Origin: Scheffersomyces stipitis CBS 6054
Taxonomy: Eukaryota; Ascomycota; Pichiomycetes; Serinales; Debaryomycetaceae
Length of the DNA stretch: 64,000 nt
Reading direction: 5' to 3'
Assembly: GCF_000209165.1 (NCBI RefSeq)
Contig: NC_009043.1
Coordinates: forward strand, 558,001 to 622,000
The notes beneath the pieces are model-generated. The model saw nothing but the letters and a program-made list of their open reading frames with translations, did no database searches and was not told where the DNA came from. Shown piece after piece: positions 30,476 through 40,972 of the stretch. The translations under genes and the position numbers were made by a program. How positions within the stretch are numbered: position 1 is the stretch's first letter; each line of letters begins with the position of its first letter.

Positions 30476-31167
30476 GTCGAAGAGGGCCACACCGAAGCTT
30501 TGAAGACTGTAGTAGTAATACACTGGAAAAAGAAAAAAAGATCAACTGAATTTTGGAGCCCTTTCTTCACTATAGGTGGCTCCTTTTTTGGGCGGGAGAA
30601 AAAACTAAGTACGCGTGTATTTGTGCAGGAATGCTGGATTGGGGCAATTAATGAATAACTGCGAGTAATGAAAGAACAATTGGTGGGTGTTAGAGAAGCT
30701 TGGAAGCTGAAATATACGAAGCATTTACCAAATGCAATTCTGAAGTTGTAATGGTGTGTAATTTCTATTTCAATTACGTGTCAGTTTTCTTAACGTTCAA
30801 TTTTCAATTATTCTTCATTTTGATTCTAATCTGTAGGACGTATGTTACACAAAACCACAGCCGACATTCGCCCGCTAAAAGATGCTATTACTGTCGCTTC
30901 AACATGAGCAGTTTGCTCCGTATATATGATTGGAGAGATGTTTGTACTCTCATGGACAACTTGTGTAATTTTCCTGTTCCAGAATTCATTTATACGTTTG
31001 CTTCCATCTAGCAGCGCTACAGTTTGTTGTTGCATTATTTCGAATTGCTGCGAAATTTCGCGAATAAATAATTTTTGTAAAATGATTGCAAAATCGAACA
31101 GTGAAGATATCAAATATCCATTATTGTTGCATTACCAGATACACAGATAGTAAGCGTTATATAACTT
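30476..31167 (-). promoter_or_regulatory. SWI4-like promoter with MluI cell-cycle box
   Basis: No gene is seen here. ACGCGT at 30611-30616 is an MCB core, 136 bp upstream of the exon-1 ATG. S. cerevisiae SWI4 is known to be controlled through MCB-type sites in its own promoter. The part near 31140 is the 3' flank of the aminotransferase gene. Confidence 0.55.
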
Positions 31168-32565
31168 CTACAATTCGCCTGTTTCCTTCAACTCATCAAC
31201 AATTTCCCCTACAGACTTGGTGACAACCGAAACTATGGTTTCAATCTCGTCCTCAGATACTATGAAGTGAGGTGCGATGCAGATGTGATCTCCAACCCCT
31301 CCATTGCATCCCTGGTTACCCATGACAGTCAATCCGTTATCAAAGCACTTATCCTGAACAAGACGGGTGACATTGAGTGGCATGGGGAAACTCTCTTTGG
31401 TGTCCTTATTCTTGACAAACTCAATGGACCAGAATCCTCCAAGTCCACGAACGTCACCTACAATTGGCAGTTCTGCCAAACTCTCCTGGAGCTTTGCACC
31501 CATGTGGTTACCCATTTCAAAGATGTTCTTTGTCAATCCAAGAGCTTTGATTTTCTCTTGAATCTTTAAGGCAACCAAACAGTTGAAACCGTGGCCAGAA
31601 TATGTGTGGGCACCTGCAATGCGTCCTGAACCAGCAAGAAACACATTTCTGATCTTAGGAGAAATTAAAATACCGGCAATGGTAACATATCCAGATCCCA
31701 AAGTTTTTCCTACAGTTTGGATGTCTGGACCTTCTTCGGCAGTCAAGAAGTTTTCCCAACAGTTCAATCCTCCGTTTGGTGAAACTCTACCAGTTCCACA
31801 CATAACTTCATCTAACATCATTACGATATCGTATTTGTTACACAACTTTCTGATGCCATTCAAGTAACCTGGAGGAGGAGGCGAGGTTCCTAAAGAACTA
31901 CCTGGCAATGTTTCAACAATGACCGCAGCTACTGTTTCAGGATCTTCTCCGGTGATGATATCTTCCAAATTAGCAAGAAGTCTTTGCACGTACGCTTCAG
32001 TTGTTTCCGTCTTCTTTTGATGTCTATATGGGTAACAAACATCCATCTTCAAGAACTGTTCCTTGGGTAACAAGATATCAGAAAAAGCAGCTGCCTTGGC
32101 ATTGTCGGAAATAGACATAGCGCCAGTAGTAAAACCATGGTACGAAGTCTTTCTTGAGATGAACTTGATCTTCTTCATGTTTCCCTTTTCCATGTGGTAC
32201 TGTCTGATGATCTTGAGGGCATTCTCGTTCGACTCGGATCCAGAACCGCACCACTGGGCAGCAGCGAAAGCGCCCTTGGGAGAATTGTCAATGTAGAACT
32301 TGGCAAGAGCTTCACTGTACTTATTTCCAATGAAAGCAGGGTACGAATAGGAAGTGACCTTGGCAGCTTCATTGATCATTTCCAATACATCAGGGTCTCC
32401 CCAACCCAAGGCACCTACAGCTGCGCCGGTGACACCATCAAGCAATTCTCTAGTTTCACCATCTTTTTCAACTGTGATTTTTGTGCCTTCCCCTTTGAGA
32501 ACGACTGGAACTTGTTCATCAATCTTGGCTTGGAAAATGTAAGATTTTTGGTCTTCAACGGTCAT
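31168..32565 (-). CDS. Class III PLP aminotransferase (omega-amino-acid/GABA-type)
   Basis: A 465-residue class III (subgroup II) aminotransferase, moving an amino group from an omega-amino acid or similar donor to an oxo-acid. Motifs: early GAAVGALGWGDPDV, the AAQWCGSGSESNENALKI substrate/PLP region (about 103-120), SYHGFTTGAMS (about 140-150), MMLDEVMCGTGR with the PLP-binding Asp (about 250-262), and the Schiff-base Lys in VGKTLGSGYVTIAG (about residue 289). ARG-like arginine switch residues cannot be placed by eye. No targeting peptide is visible. It is not clearly Uga1, which is more divergent; it could be a beta-alanine, GABA or amine transaminase. It diverges from the HOL1-like transporter across 1.6 kb containing GATA sites. 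Confidence 0.87.
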   Translation of the reverse strand: MTVEDQKSYIFQAKIDEQVPVVLKGEGTKITVEKDGETRELLDGVTGAAVGALGWGDPDVLEMINEAAKVTSYSYPAFIGNKYSEALAKFYIDNSPKGAFAAAQWCGSGSESNENALKIIRQYHMEKGNMKKIKFISRKTSYHGFTTGAMSISDNAKAAAFSDILLPKEQFLKMDVCYPYRHQKKTETTEAYVQRLLANLEDIITGEDPETVAAVIVETLPGSSLGTSPPPPGYLNGIRKLCNKYDIVMMLDEVMCGTGRVSPNGGLNCWENFLTAEEGPDIQTVGKTLGSGYVTIAGILISPKIRNVFLAGSGRIAGAHTYSGHGFNCLVALKIQEKIKALGLTKNIFEMGNHMGAKLQESLAELPIVGDVRGLGGFWSIEFVKNKDTKESFPMPLNVTRLVQDKCFDNGLTVMGNQGCNGGVGDHICIAPHFIVSEDEIETIVSVVTKSVGEIVDELKETGEL

Positions 32566-34162
32566 GATAGCGAATCTGCAAATATACTAAAATATGGGTG
32601 CAAATTAAATATAAAATAATATTCTGAAATCTTATTCAATACTTTATTCTAAATTCAATTCAGAACTAACTCAAAGTGTCTCGGAAATAGCAATTGCCCA
32701 CCTATATATACATATTTAGACGGCAGATCTCGATTAGAAGTATTTGGCAGCTAACCGTTATCAGCTTCAGATAGCGCGTTTAACTCTTTCTAGAAAGGAG
32801 TGGGTCCACAAATTCCGGTCGCAGAGATAAGCGCTATCTATGACTGGATTCGGGAAGCGCCCCATACTGAGCAGATGGGATATTTTCGAGATCCCGAGTA
32901 ATTGGACTAGGGAAGCCGCTCACCGGGCCCTACATACCTCTACAGTGGATCGTCTCTACATACCTATTAGGGATTATTGCTGTGTCCTTATATCTACAAG
33001 TTAACAAAATGGAAGCGTTTGTTAGTCGCCCAGAAACAAGAAGGAAAACCAGAATTGTTCACACTTCATTGACTTATGGCACTACTAACAGAAAGCTTCT
33101 GTAACACTAGACCTTATAAGAACGAGGGCCACCTAACTAGAGTTTCTAAAGTCTTAGATCAATAAGCTGATATCGTGCTGATATCGTGTATCGCGCTCCA
33201 ACAGTTTGCCTAATTTGGACGAGGAATTTTAAAGGCTTACAGTATAATACAAGCTTGTTGAAACTGGTTCATTTTGCAACTCGTGGACGCAATTGCAAGA
33301 TTAGATTCATCAACTTATTAACTGATTTCTCTGAATGGTTGAATGGATATGTTTTTAGGAAAGGGTATTCTCAGGCTCGGACTCTTAAATCTGACTTTCT
33401 CAAAGGAATAGCAACCAATAGCTGCGTCAATCCAGACATTCTCACCCCTTCACAAATTTCTTCGCTAACGCATGTTTAGGCTTAAGCACGTTTCTGTAAT
33501 CATTCATCCCCCACCTTGGCTTTCCAAGCAAATCTGCAATGGCGATGTTTTTGTTTTCGCAAGCTCATTACGTCATAAAGAACATGCACCTCACAGAAAA
33601 TAACTCTATTCGGCGCCCAGTCTCAACACTCCGAGGGCGATAAACGAAGAGATATGGTGGGTAACACTACCAGCCACTAACCAGATCGTAACTTGACACC
33701 GTCATAACCCTCCTAGAATTATACCGAAGAGACTTACGAAGAATCGTGCAGAGAGACAAATTATTGGTGCTATAAATACTTTACTGGCCATAAACTATTT
33801 GGTGAAACAGTGAACACTAAAGGTTGAACTCTCAACGCGGTTTGCTTTCAATTTCTACCATAGTCATTTCAAGTGGAGGAACAGAAACACTCTTGGCATA
33901 GAAACGAGCATATTCAATATTGTTGTCCATCATTGTCTTTCTTCGGCCGCAGCTAACTACTGAGGTGTTGCATTTGCGCCCCGCTGTCTCCGCATCGCGC
34001 TATCAGACACTCTTTTCGTCTGTATATATATATCCATAGTGAATCTCACCACCTCAAATTCCAGCTCTTTACATTTGAACCATCTATATTTATTGCACTT
34101 TTCTGTCCAAATCCAAATCCTTAGCTACCCTATTTGCATAGCTTTGTCTCTTGCCCTTCAAA
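32566..34162. promoter_or_regulatory. Divergent control region with several GATA sites
   Basis: No gene in 1.6 kb. GATA-type sites: TTATC 32758-32762, GATAG near 32770, GATAAG 32826-32831 with CTATC 32834-32838 (an inverted pair, GATAAGCGCTATC), GATAA 33639-33643 and CTATC near 34000. Such sites bind Gln3/Gat1-type nitrogen regulators. A TATA-like run (TATATATATATCC) lies near 34022. A 97-codon open frame at 33186-33479 is unsupported. Confidence 0.45.
33167..33188. repeat. Perfect 11-bp tandem duplication
   Basis: CTGATATCGTG occurs twice without gap (33167-33177 and 33178-33188). Each unit contains the palindrome GATATC. Role unknown. Confidence 0.85.
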
Positions 34163-36133
34163 ATGACTTCCCGTCTAGGCATCCGACAAGCGCGGGTCGA
34201 AGAAGTCACTGGGACCATCATAATGATGGATGATCCAGATGACATGCCACTTGATTCTACTTCGGCTCAAGATGGCTCGCTTCACAGAGAGTCACTTACC
34301 ATCAAGAAAACTGCCACCGGTGTGATTCTCAATCCACAACCACACGACTCGCCCAACGATCCTCTCAACTGGTCTGTATGGAAAAGAGACTTGTGTCTAT
34401 TAATCATTGGATTTCAGTCATTTCTAGGAGGCGGCCAGTCTCCGTTGCTTGCTGCTGGTATGAGTTCATTAGCAACTGAGTTTCACAAATCTACAGCAAC
34501 AGTTGCCTATCTTGTAGGAGGGTTCATGTTGTCTTTAGGTGTAGGTTCCGTATTTGCCAGTCCTTCTGCCGTTCTCTTCGGCAAGAGATTGGTGTATTTG
34601 GTTGGGATCCTTGTATTTCTTCTCGGCTCTGTCTGGGGAGCCTCGTCTAAATCGTTTGGCAGCTTAATGGGTGCCAGAGTGATGACCGGGTTTGGTGCGT
34701 CTCCTACCGAATGTTTGCCCAGTTCTACTATTGCCGAAATTTACTTTGCTCATGAAAGAGCCTATAGAGTCGGCATATACACCATGTTGATGTTGGGAGG
34801 CAAAAATATCATTCCTTTGCTTTCGGGTTTGGTGTTCCAGAACCTAGACAGACACTGGCTATTCTGGATCCAAGCAATGTTTTTGGGTGCAAATCTCATT
34901 CTCACCTTCTTGTTTGTTCCAGACACTTTCTGGGACAGATCGCCTACACCTAATAAGAGATCTCAAGAGGAAACAGAAGCTGCCATGAAGGTGAAATCGT
35001 ATCACCCACCAGAGCAAAGACCAAATGCATATGCTTTGCAGCGTCCTTCACAAATGAATGTGTTGGATTTGGAAAGCATTTCATCCACAGTAAACCCCAC
35101 TAATTCTCAAACAGGACAGCCCATCGGCATAACCGAAGCCGAGACTACTCATTACAATATACCCAAACAAACCTTTCGTCAGGATTTGGCCATTTATTCT
35201 GGTAGACACACAAAAGACAGTTGGTGGATGGTGGCTCTAAGACCCTTCTTCTTGTACACATATCCCTCTGTTCTCTTTGGTTCGTTTATATACTCCTTCG
35301 CTGTAGTGTGGTTGATTGTGATTTCTGAAACTATCTCAGAAATTTTTAGAGGCGAAGGGTATGGATATTCCCAAGGAACAGTTGGATTATTCTATGTTTC
35401 TCCATTTGTTGGAGGTATCTTAGGCTCACTCACTGCTGGTTTAGTTAGTGATAGATTGAGTCGATTCCTAGTGAGCAAGAATAAGGGAGTATATGAACCT
35501 GAGTTCAGATTGTTCATGATCATACCTTCTACATTTTTCATAGCTTTTGGTCTTATGGGATTTGGATGGTCTGCGCAAGACAAGGATTTGTGGATTGGAC
35601 CCGTTATCTTCTTTGGATGTTTGAGTTTTGGAAGTTCCATGGCAAGTACCACTGCGATAACATTCACAGTGGATTCTTATAAGGTTTTCTCTGCTGAAGC
35701 ATTAGTATCCTTCAACTTCTTAAAAAACTTGATTGGTTTCATATTTTCGTTGTTCAATAACAACTTCGCTAATGCCCGTGGAAATCGTACTGCTTTTGTA
35801 ACTTATGGAGCAGTGCAAATCTTTGTGAGTTTATGGGCAATCCCATTGTACATTTACGGGAAACGTTTGAGAAGTTGGACTGATAAGAAGGAATTCTTGA
35901 AAAAGTTGTACCATGTTGATAATATTCCTAGAAATGTCTACAAGGAAAGCATGGCCACCAGTGCTGCGAATATCTCCTCGCCCAAGGAAGCAAGCACTCC
36001 ATCAGGGCCAATCTCTTCTTCACTCTCTGTTGACGACAACACGGTTCATAATAGTGAGGTGGAAAAAGTCAGTAGCAATAAGGACGATAGTGTTACGTCT
36101 GAAGATACCGCACCACCACAAAAGAGCATTTGA
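34163..36133 (+). CDS. Major facilitator transporter, Hol1-like (DHA1 type)
   Basis: A 656-residue plasma-membrane-type MFS permease. Start ATG 34163 (MTSRLGIRQARVEE); the frame is open upstream to a TTG at 34151 with no ATG. The signature DSPNDPLNWSVWKRD just before the first membrane helix is typical of the fungal DHA1/Hol1-type group. Twelve hydrophobic helices lie in two sets of six, separated by a long hydrophilic loop (about 260-345). RLVYLVGILVFLLGSVWGA and ARVMTGFGASPTECLPSSTIAEIYF belong to the N-half, and VGLFYVSPFVGGILGSLTAG to the C-half. The cytosolic tail is Ser/Thr-rich. Hol1 in S. cerevisiae is linked to polyamine uptake; substrate here is inferred only. It converges on MAK32. 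Confidence 0.85.
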   Translation: MTSRLGIRQARVEEVTGTIIMMDDPDDMPLDSTSAQDGSLHRESLTIKKTATGVILNPQPHDSPNDPLNWSVWKRDLCLLIIGFQSFLGGGQSPLLAAGMSSLATEFHKSTATVAYLVGGFMLSLGVGSVFASPSAVLFGKRLVYLVGILVFLLGSVWGASSKSFGSLMGARVMTGFGASPTECLPSSTIAEIYFAHERAYRVGIYTMLMLGGKNIIPLLSGLVFQNLDRHWLFWIQAMFLGANLILTFLFVPDTFWDRSPTPNKRSQEETEAAMKVKSYHPPEQRPNAYALQRPSQMNVLDLESISSTVNPTNSQTGQPIGITEAETTHYNIPKQTFRQDLAIYSGRHTKDSWWMVALRPFFLYTYPSVLFGSFIYSFAVVWLIVISETISEIFRGEGYGYSQGTVGLFYVSPFVGGILGSLTAGLVSDRLSRFLVSKNKGVYEPEFRLFMIIPSTFFIAFGLMGFGWSAQDKDLWIGPVIFFGCLSFGSSMASTTAITFTVDSYKVFSAEALVSFNFLKNLIGFIFSLFNNNFANARGNRTAFVTYGAVQIFVSLWAIPLYIYGKRLRSWTDKKEFLKKLYHVDNIPRNVYKESMATSAANISSPKEASTPSGPISSSLSVDDNTVHNSEVEKVSSNKDDSVTSEDTAPPQKSI

Positions 36134-36224
36134 ATAACAGTCAAATCAGCCTGGAATCTTACGAAATGACGATTGCATTAATTCTGTACACTAGTCTATT
36201 AAAATACGCTTTATAGAAAAATAA

Positions 36225-37286
36225 CTATACTTGTTTCAATACGTTCAAACCCTGTAATAGTTGTTCATTTTGAACCTCGATAATCTGAGGATTATTTTTC
36301 AAATAAGTGTCTAATCTTTCTGAAACTGTCAGACCATTCCATTTGTTGGTTTCAGACTGTCTAAGAGGCATTCCCAACTTCTCTATAACACACCCACTGA
36401 CCAAATTTCCACTTACTCCTGCTACTAGCCAGTTACCTCCTGACAAGTAAAATCCTGCTATGCATCCTCCACAGAAAGAGTTTCCACCTCCAGTGACATC
36501 TACTACCTTTGTCTGATCGCTGTGATAAGCAGGCAACAAGACATTGTAGTCGTCTATGGTATTTATGAAACAACCAAGTGGACCACATCTCAAGATAATT
36601 CCTGAGTTCTTGAGCTTTAAATAGGGCATAAAATGGGACGCTACTTCCTTAAGCTTTTCCGATGTGCTAGGAAGTGAACCTGATCTGCCCAAGAGTGCCT
36701 GGGCCTCATCGAGATTGGGTGTGAAAATGTCAATCTTAGGAAGCAAGAGTTTGAGCCTGTCAAAGTTGGTAGAGATACAGTCGTCTGGGAGAGGCTCATA
36801 TATGTAAACTGGAGTATGGTCTAGTTTAGAGTTAAGATCGTCTATGATCGATTCACAACGTTCAATAGAGCAAATCAAATGAAAACATCGCGAAGTCGAC
36901 AATTTATCCAGTTGCAATATATCAACGACTTCGATACGTTTCTTGGGATTCTTGTAGGAAAAATGACGGATATGGTTCTCGTCATAGGTGTTTACTCCTC
37001 TGGTTGTGAGTCTTTCTGGGTTCTCTCGAAAGATGACTCCAGACTGCCATGAATTCAACTGCTCCTCAACCTTTTTAGGAAAGTCCAGACCCTTATCGAT
37101 TATGCCACTGACCCTGTGTCCATTTTCCCGTCCTGCTATCATGGTAGCTCCTACAATGGCATACGGACCACCTCCGCCAATAATGTCTGTGTCGTTCTTT
37201 CTGTTCCAAGACGGAGGATATATATTGTCGTCAATGATGAACATGCCCATCGAAGTGACTATAACACTTTCGCTGTTGTTAGTCAT
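36225..37286 (-). CDS. MAK32: PfkB-family protein Mak32-like
   Basis: A 353-residue PfkB/ribokinase-fold protein; the nearest yeast type is Mak32 (363 residues), needed for stability of L-A double-stranded RNA virus particles, molecular role unclear. The N-terminal glycine motif is IIGGGGPYAIVGAT (about 35-48). The C-terminal PfkB signature is DVTGGGNSFCGGCIAGF (263-279). Here the position of the catalytic base (normally Asp in GAGD) is Asn 269. I recall the same change in Mak32, so it may be a non-kinase member. It converges on the transporter with 90 bp between stops and diverges from KHA1. Confidence 0.85.
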   Translation of the reverse strand: MTNNSESVIVTSMGMFIIDDNIYPPSWNRKNDTDIIGGGGPYAIVGATMIAGRENGHRVSGIIDKGLDFPKKVEEQLNSWQSGVIFRENPERLTTRGVNTYDENHIRHFSYKNPKKRIEVVDILQLDKLSTSRCFHLICSIERCESIIDDLNSKLDHTPVYIYEPLPDDCISTNFDRLKLLLPKIDIFTPNLDEAQALLGRSGSLPSTSEKLKEVASHFMPYLKLKNSGIILRCGPLGCFINTIDDYNVLLPAYHSDQTKVVDVTGGGNSFCGGCIAGFYLSGGNWLVAGVSGNLVSGCVIEKLGMPLRQSETNKWNGLTVSERLDTYLKNNPQIIEVQNEQLLQGLNVLKQV

Positions 37287-38443
37287 GCTGTTGGATGCTA
37301 ATAATCTCGATTATGGTAATTCTAGAAATTCACGTGAACAAATGATTGCAAAAAGATAGCAATCAGTGTCTGGTGCAATCAACAGTGAGGACAAATTGTC
37401 TGTCTGCCCCACCAGGCACAAATGCAAGATATTTCACGTGACAAAATCAGATCTTCTGCAGAAGAAAAGGTAAACAACAAGAGGGGAATGCAGGCGCGTG
37501 GCCAGTTGATAGGTAGTGCTGTCGTGCGTGCTATTCTTATCTAAGAGATGACCAGAATGATAATTGATCTGAAACAACAGAGCACACAATAACAGAAACT
37601 AAAAAAAGACAAGAATATTTGCACTGGTAGTCTGCTCTATTTTTGTGGCACAGCCGACATTTTTTAACTGGATCTGTTCTGCCTACGTGTGGATCTTGAA
37701 GCAGACAATTCTAATATTTTGTGAGTGGAAAGAACATGTGTCTGGAGTCGAACCAAAATATAAGTTGGCGCTAGCAGACACTGGATGATAGCTGCAAGAT
37801 GCACCAATTATAGACCCATGATAATCCCATGGGTATACCAGAATTGTTTAGATGTATCAGACTGTAACTACAGTGATGCCATACCCCGGAATGTTCGATT
37901 GACAACAGCAGGCATTTCGAGTGTGGTTGATAAGAAATGTTCACACAGAAATGTGAAACGAAAAGTGGGTTATCTCTCTTGGCTGCTCTGTCAATGGAAA
38001 CTTCTTTATTACTGACGCACGCACAGATTCTCCTGCAGCCTGTGCACATTCACTCGCGCGTGGGGAGCAACCGAAGAGTCACGTATACTGAACCTCTCCT
38101 AACGAAGATCTGAACAGATAGATCCCTTCTCCATTCTCGGTCTCGGTTCAGATTATCAGTGTAATTGGAATTTTTGATATCTACTCTATTATAAATCCTT
38201 CTCGGCCACGTTATTGTCTTTACTGCGGTATTTTTAGCAAAAAAGTGGCGCATATACGTTCCAGCAAGTCGATTATAACCATAACCTCTCCAAAAAGATA
38301 GAAGATCCATTTTGTGCAGGTGTATACTTGGACTTTTCAGGGTGATTATTTAGATAATTTCCGCAGCATTTAAAACTCTTGCTGAAGCCTTTGCTTCATT
38401 TTTTTCAGTTTTCTTCTTGTAACTTCATTGGTATCTCTCTATA
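37287..38443. promoter_or_regulatory. Divergent promoter MAK32/KHA1
   Basis: No gene seen in about 1.15 kb. Two CACGTG E-boxes lie near MAK32: 37331-37336 (within TTCACGTGAA) and 37435-37440. A GC-rich patch with CGCGCGTGGGG lies near 38053-38064. Short open frames on either strand are unsupported. Confidence 0.5.
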
Positions 38444-40894
38444 ATGGCTGTAGAAACAAGCACCGTAGCCGGTGTTGTGTCAGGGAGAAATCCTTTGGCC
38501 TACTCGGCTTCTTCTCCATACACACTTTTTATGTTCCAAGCAGTGTTCATCATTCTCTTTGCTCACATCATCCACTATCCACTTAAGAAGCTCCGTCAAC
38601 CACGAGTCATTGCTGAAGTCATTACGGGTATCCTTTTAGGTCCGACGGTCATGGGAAGAATCCCCAACTTCACCGCAACCTGCTTCCCAGCAGCTTCTAT
38701 TCCTGGCTTGACTTTGTTCGCCAACATAGGTATCATTTTGTTCTTGTTCATTATTGGTTTGGAAGTTGACATTTCGTTTATTCGCAAGAACTTGAGAGTT
38801 GCCGCCACCGTCGGTTTGATAAACATGGCTGTTCCATTTGCTTTGGGTTGTGCCATTGCCAAAGGGTTCTACGATCAGTATCGTGTGGACGACGACACTG
38901 CGCCTCCTATCAAATTCACTACCTACATGGTATTTATAGCTGTAGCAATGTGTATCACTGCTTTCCCAGTGTTGGCCCGTATCTTGACTGAGTTGAACTT
39001 GATTGGCGACAGAGTGGGAACCATTGTTTTGGCTGCTGGTATCACCAACGACTTGACTGGTTGGATCTTATTGGCTTTGACTGTTACATTGGCTAATTCC
39101 TCTAGAGGCATCAATACCCTCTACATCTTGCTTTTGACTGTGGCCTGGTTCATTTTCTTGTTGTACCCTGTTCGTTTGGCGTTGAGATTCGTCTTGAAGA
39201 AGTTCACCAACGATTTGGTCTCTGGAGAACCTTCGCAGGTTTCCATGATGTTGATTGTGGTGATGGTTTTCATCTCTGCTTTCTACACTGACATCATTGG
39301 AGTTCATCCAATTTTTGGAGCTTTCATGGTTGGTATCATTGTCCCAAGAGATAAAGGATATGTCATTAGAATCACCGAGAAATTGGAAGATTTGGTTCAT
39401 ATAGTATTGATTCCCCTTTATTTCGCTATAGCTGGGTTGAACGTCAACTTGGGTTTGTTAAACAAAGGTATTGACTGGGGTTATACAATTGGTATCATTA
39501 TTCTTGCCATGGTAGGTAAGATCTTTGGAGGTTTCATCTCTGCCAAGATGAACAAATTGTTGTGGAGGGAGTCTCTCGCTGTTGGTGTGCTTATGTCTTG
39601 TAAGGGTATTGTTGAAATCGTTGTATTGAATGTTGGTTTGAACGCCGGAATCCTTAGTCACAAGGTCTATTCCATGTTCATTGTTATGGCGTTAGTGACA
39701 ACTTTTGCTACAACTCCATTGACTCTTTTGGTGTACCCAGTCTCATACAGAGAAAAGAGAGACAAGTTCATCAGGGGTGAAATCACTTGGGATGGACAAG
39801 CCATTGAAGGGTCTACCGACTCTGTCTCAACCAATCTTTTGGATGAAGATGGAAACAAAATCTCGTTCGTCAAGTACTCAATTGAAGACTTGTCCAACTA
39901 CAGAATCTCTAAGGTTGTCTTGTTGTTGAAGAAAATCGATACTATCTCGTACCTTATGACGTTTATACAGAATTTCAGTTCTTCTGATACAAACATCAGA
40001 GCCGTTCACCTTCGTGAATTCACCTCTAGAACTTCTCATCTTTTGGAAGCCTCTTCTACTCAGTACTATGACCAGGAAAAGGAAAAAGTGGCACATGACT
40101 TTGAGTACAGTGATTCATTCTCAATCTTGTCGATAATCAAGGTATTCAGTGAAATGTTGGGAATCAACTGCTCGTCCAGATCCATATTGACAACGACCAG
40201 GAATCAAGTTTTGTCTATCAATGACCAAATTTCCGATTCTTCTAACTTATTGGTCAGCAGCATAAAGTTGAACCAGTTGTCGACTGAATCTCAGGAATAT
40301 GAGTTGTACAAGAATTTGTTCCTTGAGTGTAGGTCCCATATTGGATTATTGCTTGTCAATGAACCTAACAGTAAACCTAGCACGTCAGCCATCCAACATG
40401 CCAAAGACTCCAAGGCTTTCAGCTTTGTAGAAGATGATCTGTTCACCAAGAGAGTCATCGACTTGAATTCAATCAATTTGGTTCTTACCCACGACAACTT
40501 AGTTAGTTCCAGTGATTTGTTGTCAATCCAGTTGGTTTCTCAAATCATTTCTACGAATCAGAAGTTGCACAAGGTAAACATTTTTATAAAGTCTTCAGGT
40601 CAATCAGGTCCTTCTTCAGATAATTTCGAGAATCAAATCAAGGAATTGTTTTCCTCAAAGAATCCTCACATTGACTTGAGCATTAACTACATTAAGCCAT
40701 CTGCCAACTACAGAAACGAAATTCTCAAAATTAATCCAAATTTGGCCAATGAGATCTTTATTATTGCCAACAACTCTAGTGGAGAGACTAACTTGTCACA
40801 AGATGCATTGTTCGACGAAGATGTTGACCAGCTTGTCAACTTGAGTCTTATCGAATCCTTTCACATATTGGTTGTTAAGGCTAGTCGGGAATAA
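38444..40894 (+). CDS. KHA1: K+/H+ antiporter, CPA2 family, Kha1-like
   Basis: An 816-residue monovalent cation/proton antiporter like yeast Kha1 (873 residues), an endomembrane (Golgi-type) exchanger affecting pH and K+ homeostasis. About 12 membrane helices occupy residues 25-440. LRQPRVIAEVITGILLGPTV, GLTLFANIGIILFLFIIGLE and AMCITAFPVLARILTEL are CPA2 signatures. GITNDLTGWILLA carries the conserved Asp of the transport site. The hydrophilic C-terminal half (about 450-816) is typical of fungal KHA1 proteins. It converges on the MFS gene with 78 bp between stop codons. Confidence 0.94.
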   Translation: MAVETSTVAGVVSGRNPLAYSASSPYTLFMFQAVFIILFAHIIHYPLKKLRQPRVIAEVITGILLGPTVMGRIPNFTATCFPAASIPGLTLFANIGIILFLFIIGLEVDISFIRKNLRVAATVGLINMAVPFALGCAIAKGFYDQYRVDDDTAPPIKFTTYMVFIAVAMCITAFPVLARILTELNLIGDRVGTIVLAAGITNDLTGWILLALTVTLANSSRGINTLYILLLTVAWFIFLLYPVRLALRFVLKKFTNDLVSGEPSQVSMMLIVVMVFISAFYTDIIGVHPIFGAFMVGIIVPRDKGYVIRITEKLEDLVHIVLIPLYFAIAGLNVNLGLLNKGIDWGYTIGIIILAMVGKIFGGFISAKMNKLLWRESLAVGVLMSCKGIVEIVVLNVGLNAGILSHKVYSMFIVMALVTTFATTPLTLLVYPVSYREKRDKFIRGEITWDGQAIEGSTDSVSTNLLDEDGNKISFVKYSIEDLSNYRISKVVLLLKKIDTISYLMTFIQNFSSSDTNIRAVHLREFTSRTSHLLEASSTQYYDQEKEKVAHDFEYSDSFSILSIIKVFSEMLGINCSSRSILTTTRNQVLSINDQISDSSNLLVSSIKLNQLSTESQEYELYKNLFLECRSHIGLLLVNEPNSKPSTSAIQHAKDSKAFSFVEDDLFTKRVIDLNSINLVLTHDNLVSSSDLLSIQLVSQIISTNQKLHKVNIFIKSSGQSGPSSDNFENQIKELFSSKNPHIDLSINYIKPSANYRNEILKINPNLANEIFIIANNSSGETNLSQDALFDEDVDQLVNLSLIESFHILVVKASRE

Positions 40895-40972
40895 TTCTAT
40901 TATTTACATACTGAACAAAATATGATTAGCTATTAAGACATAAAGTAGCTCTATGTAGAATGTCTCGGGTTT

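Noticed and set aside
37737..37757. tRNA-like T-arm GGTTCGACTCC on the minus strand
   Set aside because: The T-arm can pair, but no acceptor partner, D-arm or anticodon stem could be found within 100 bp; treated as chance.
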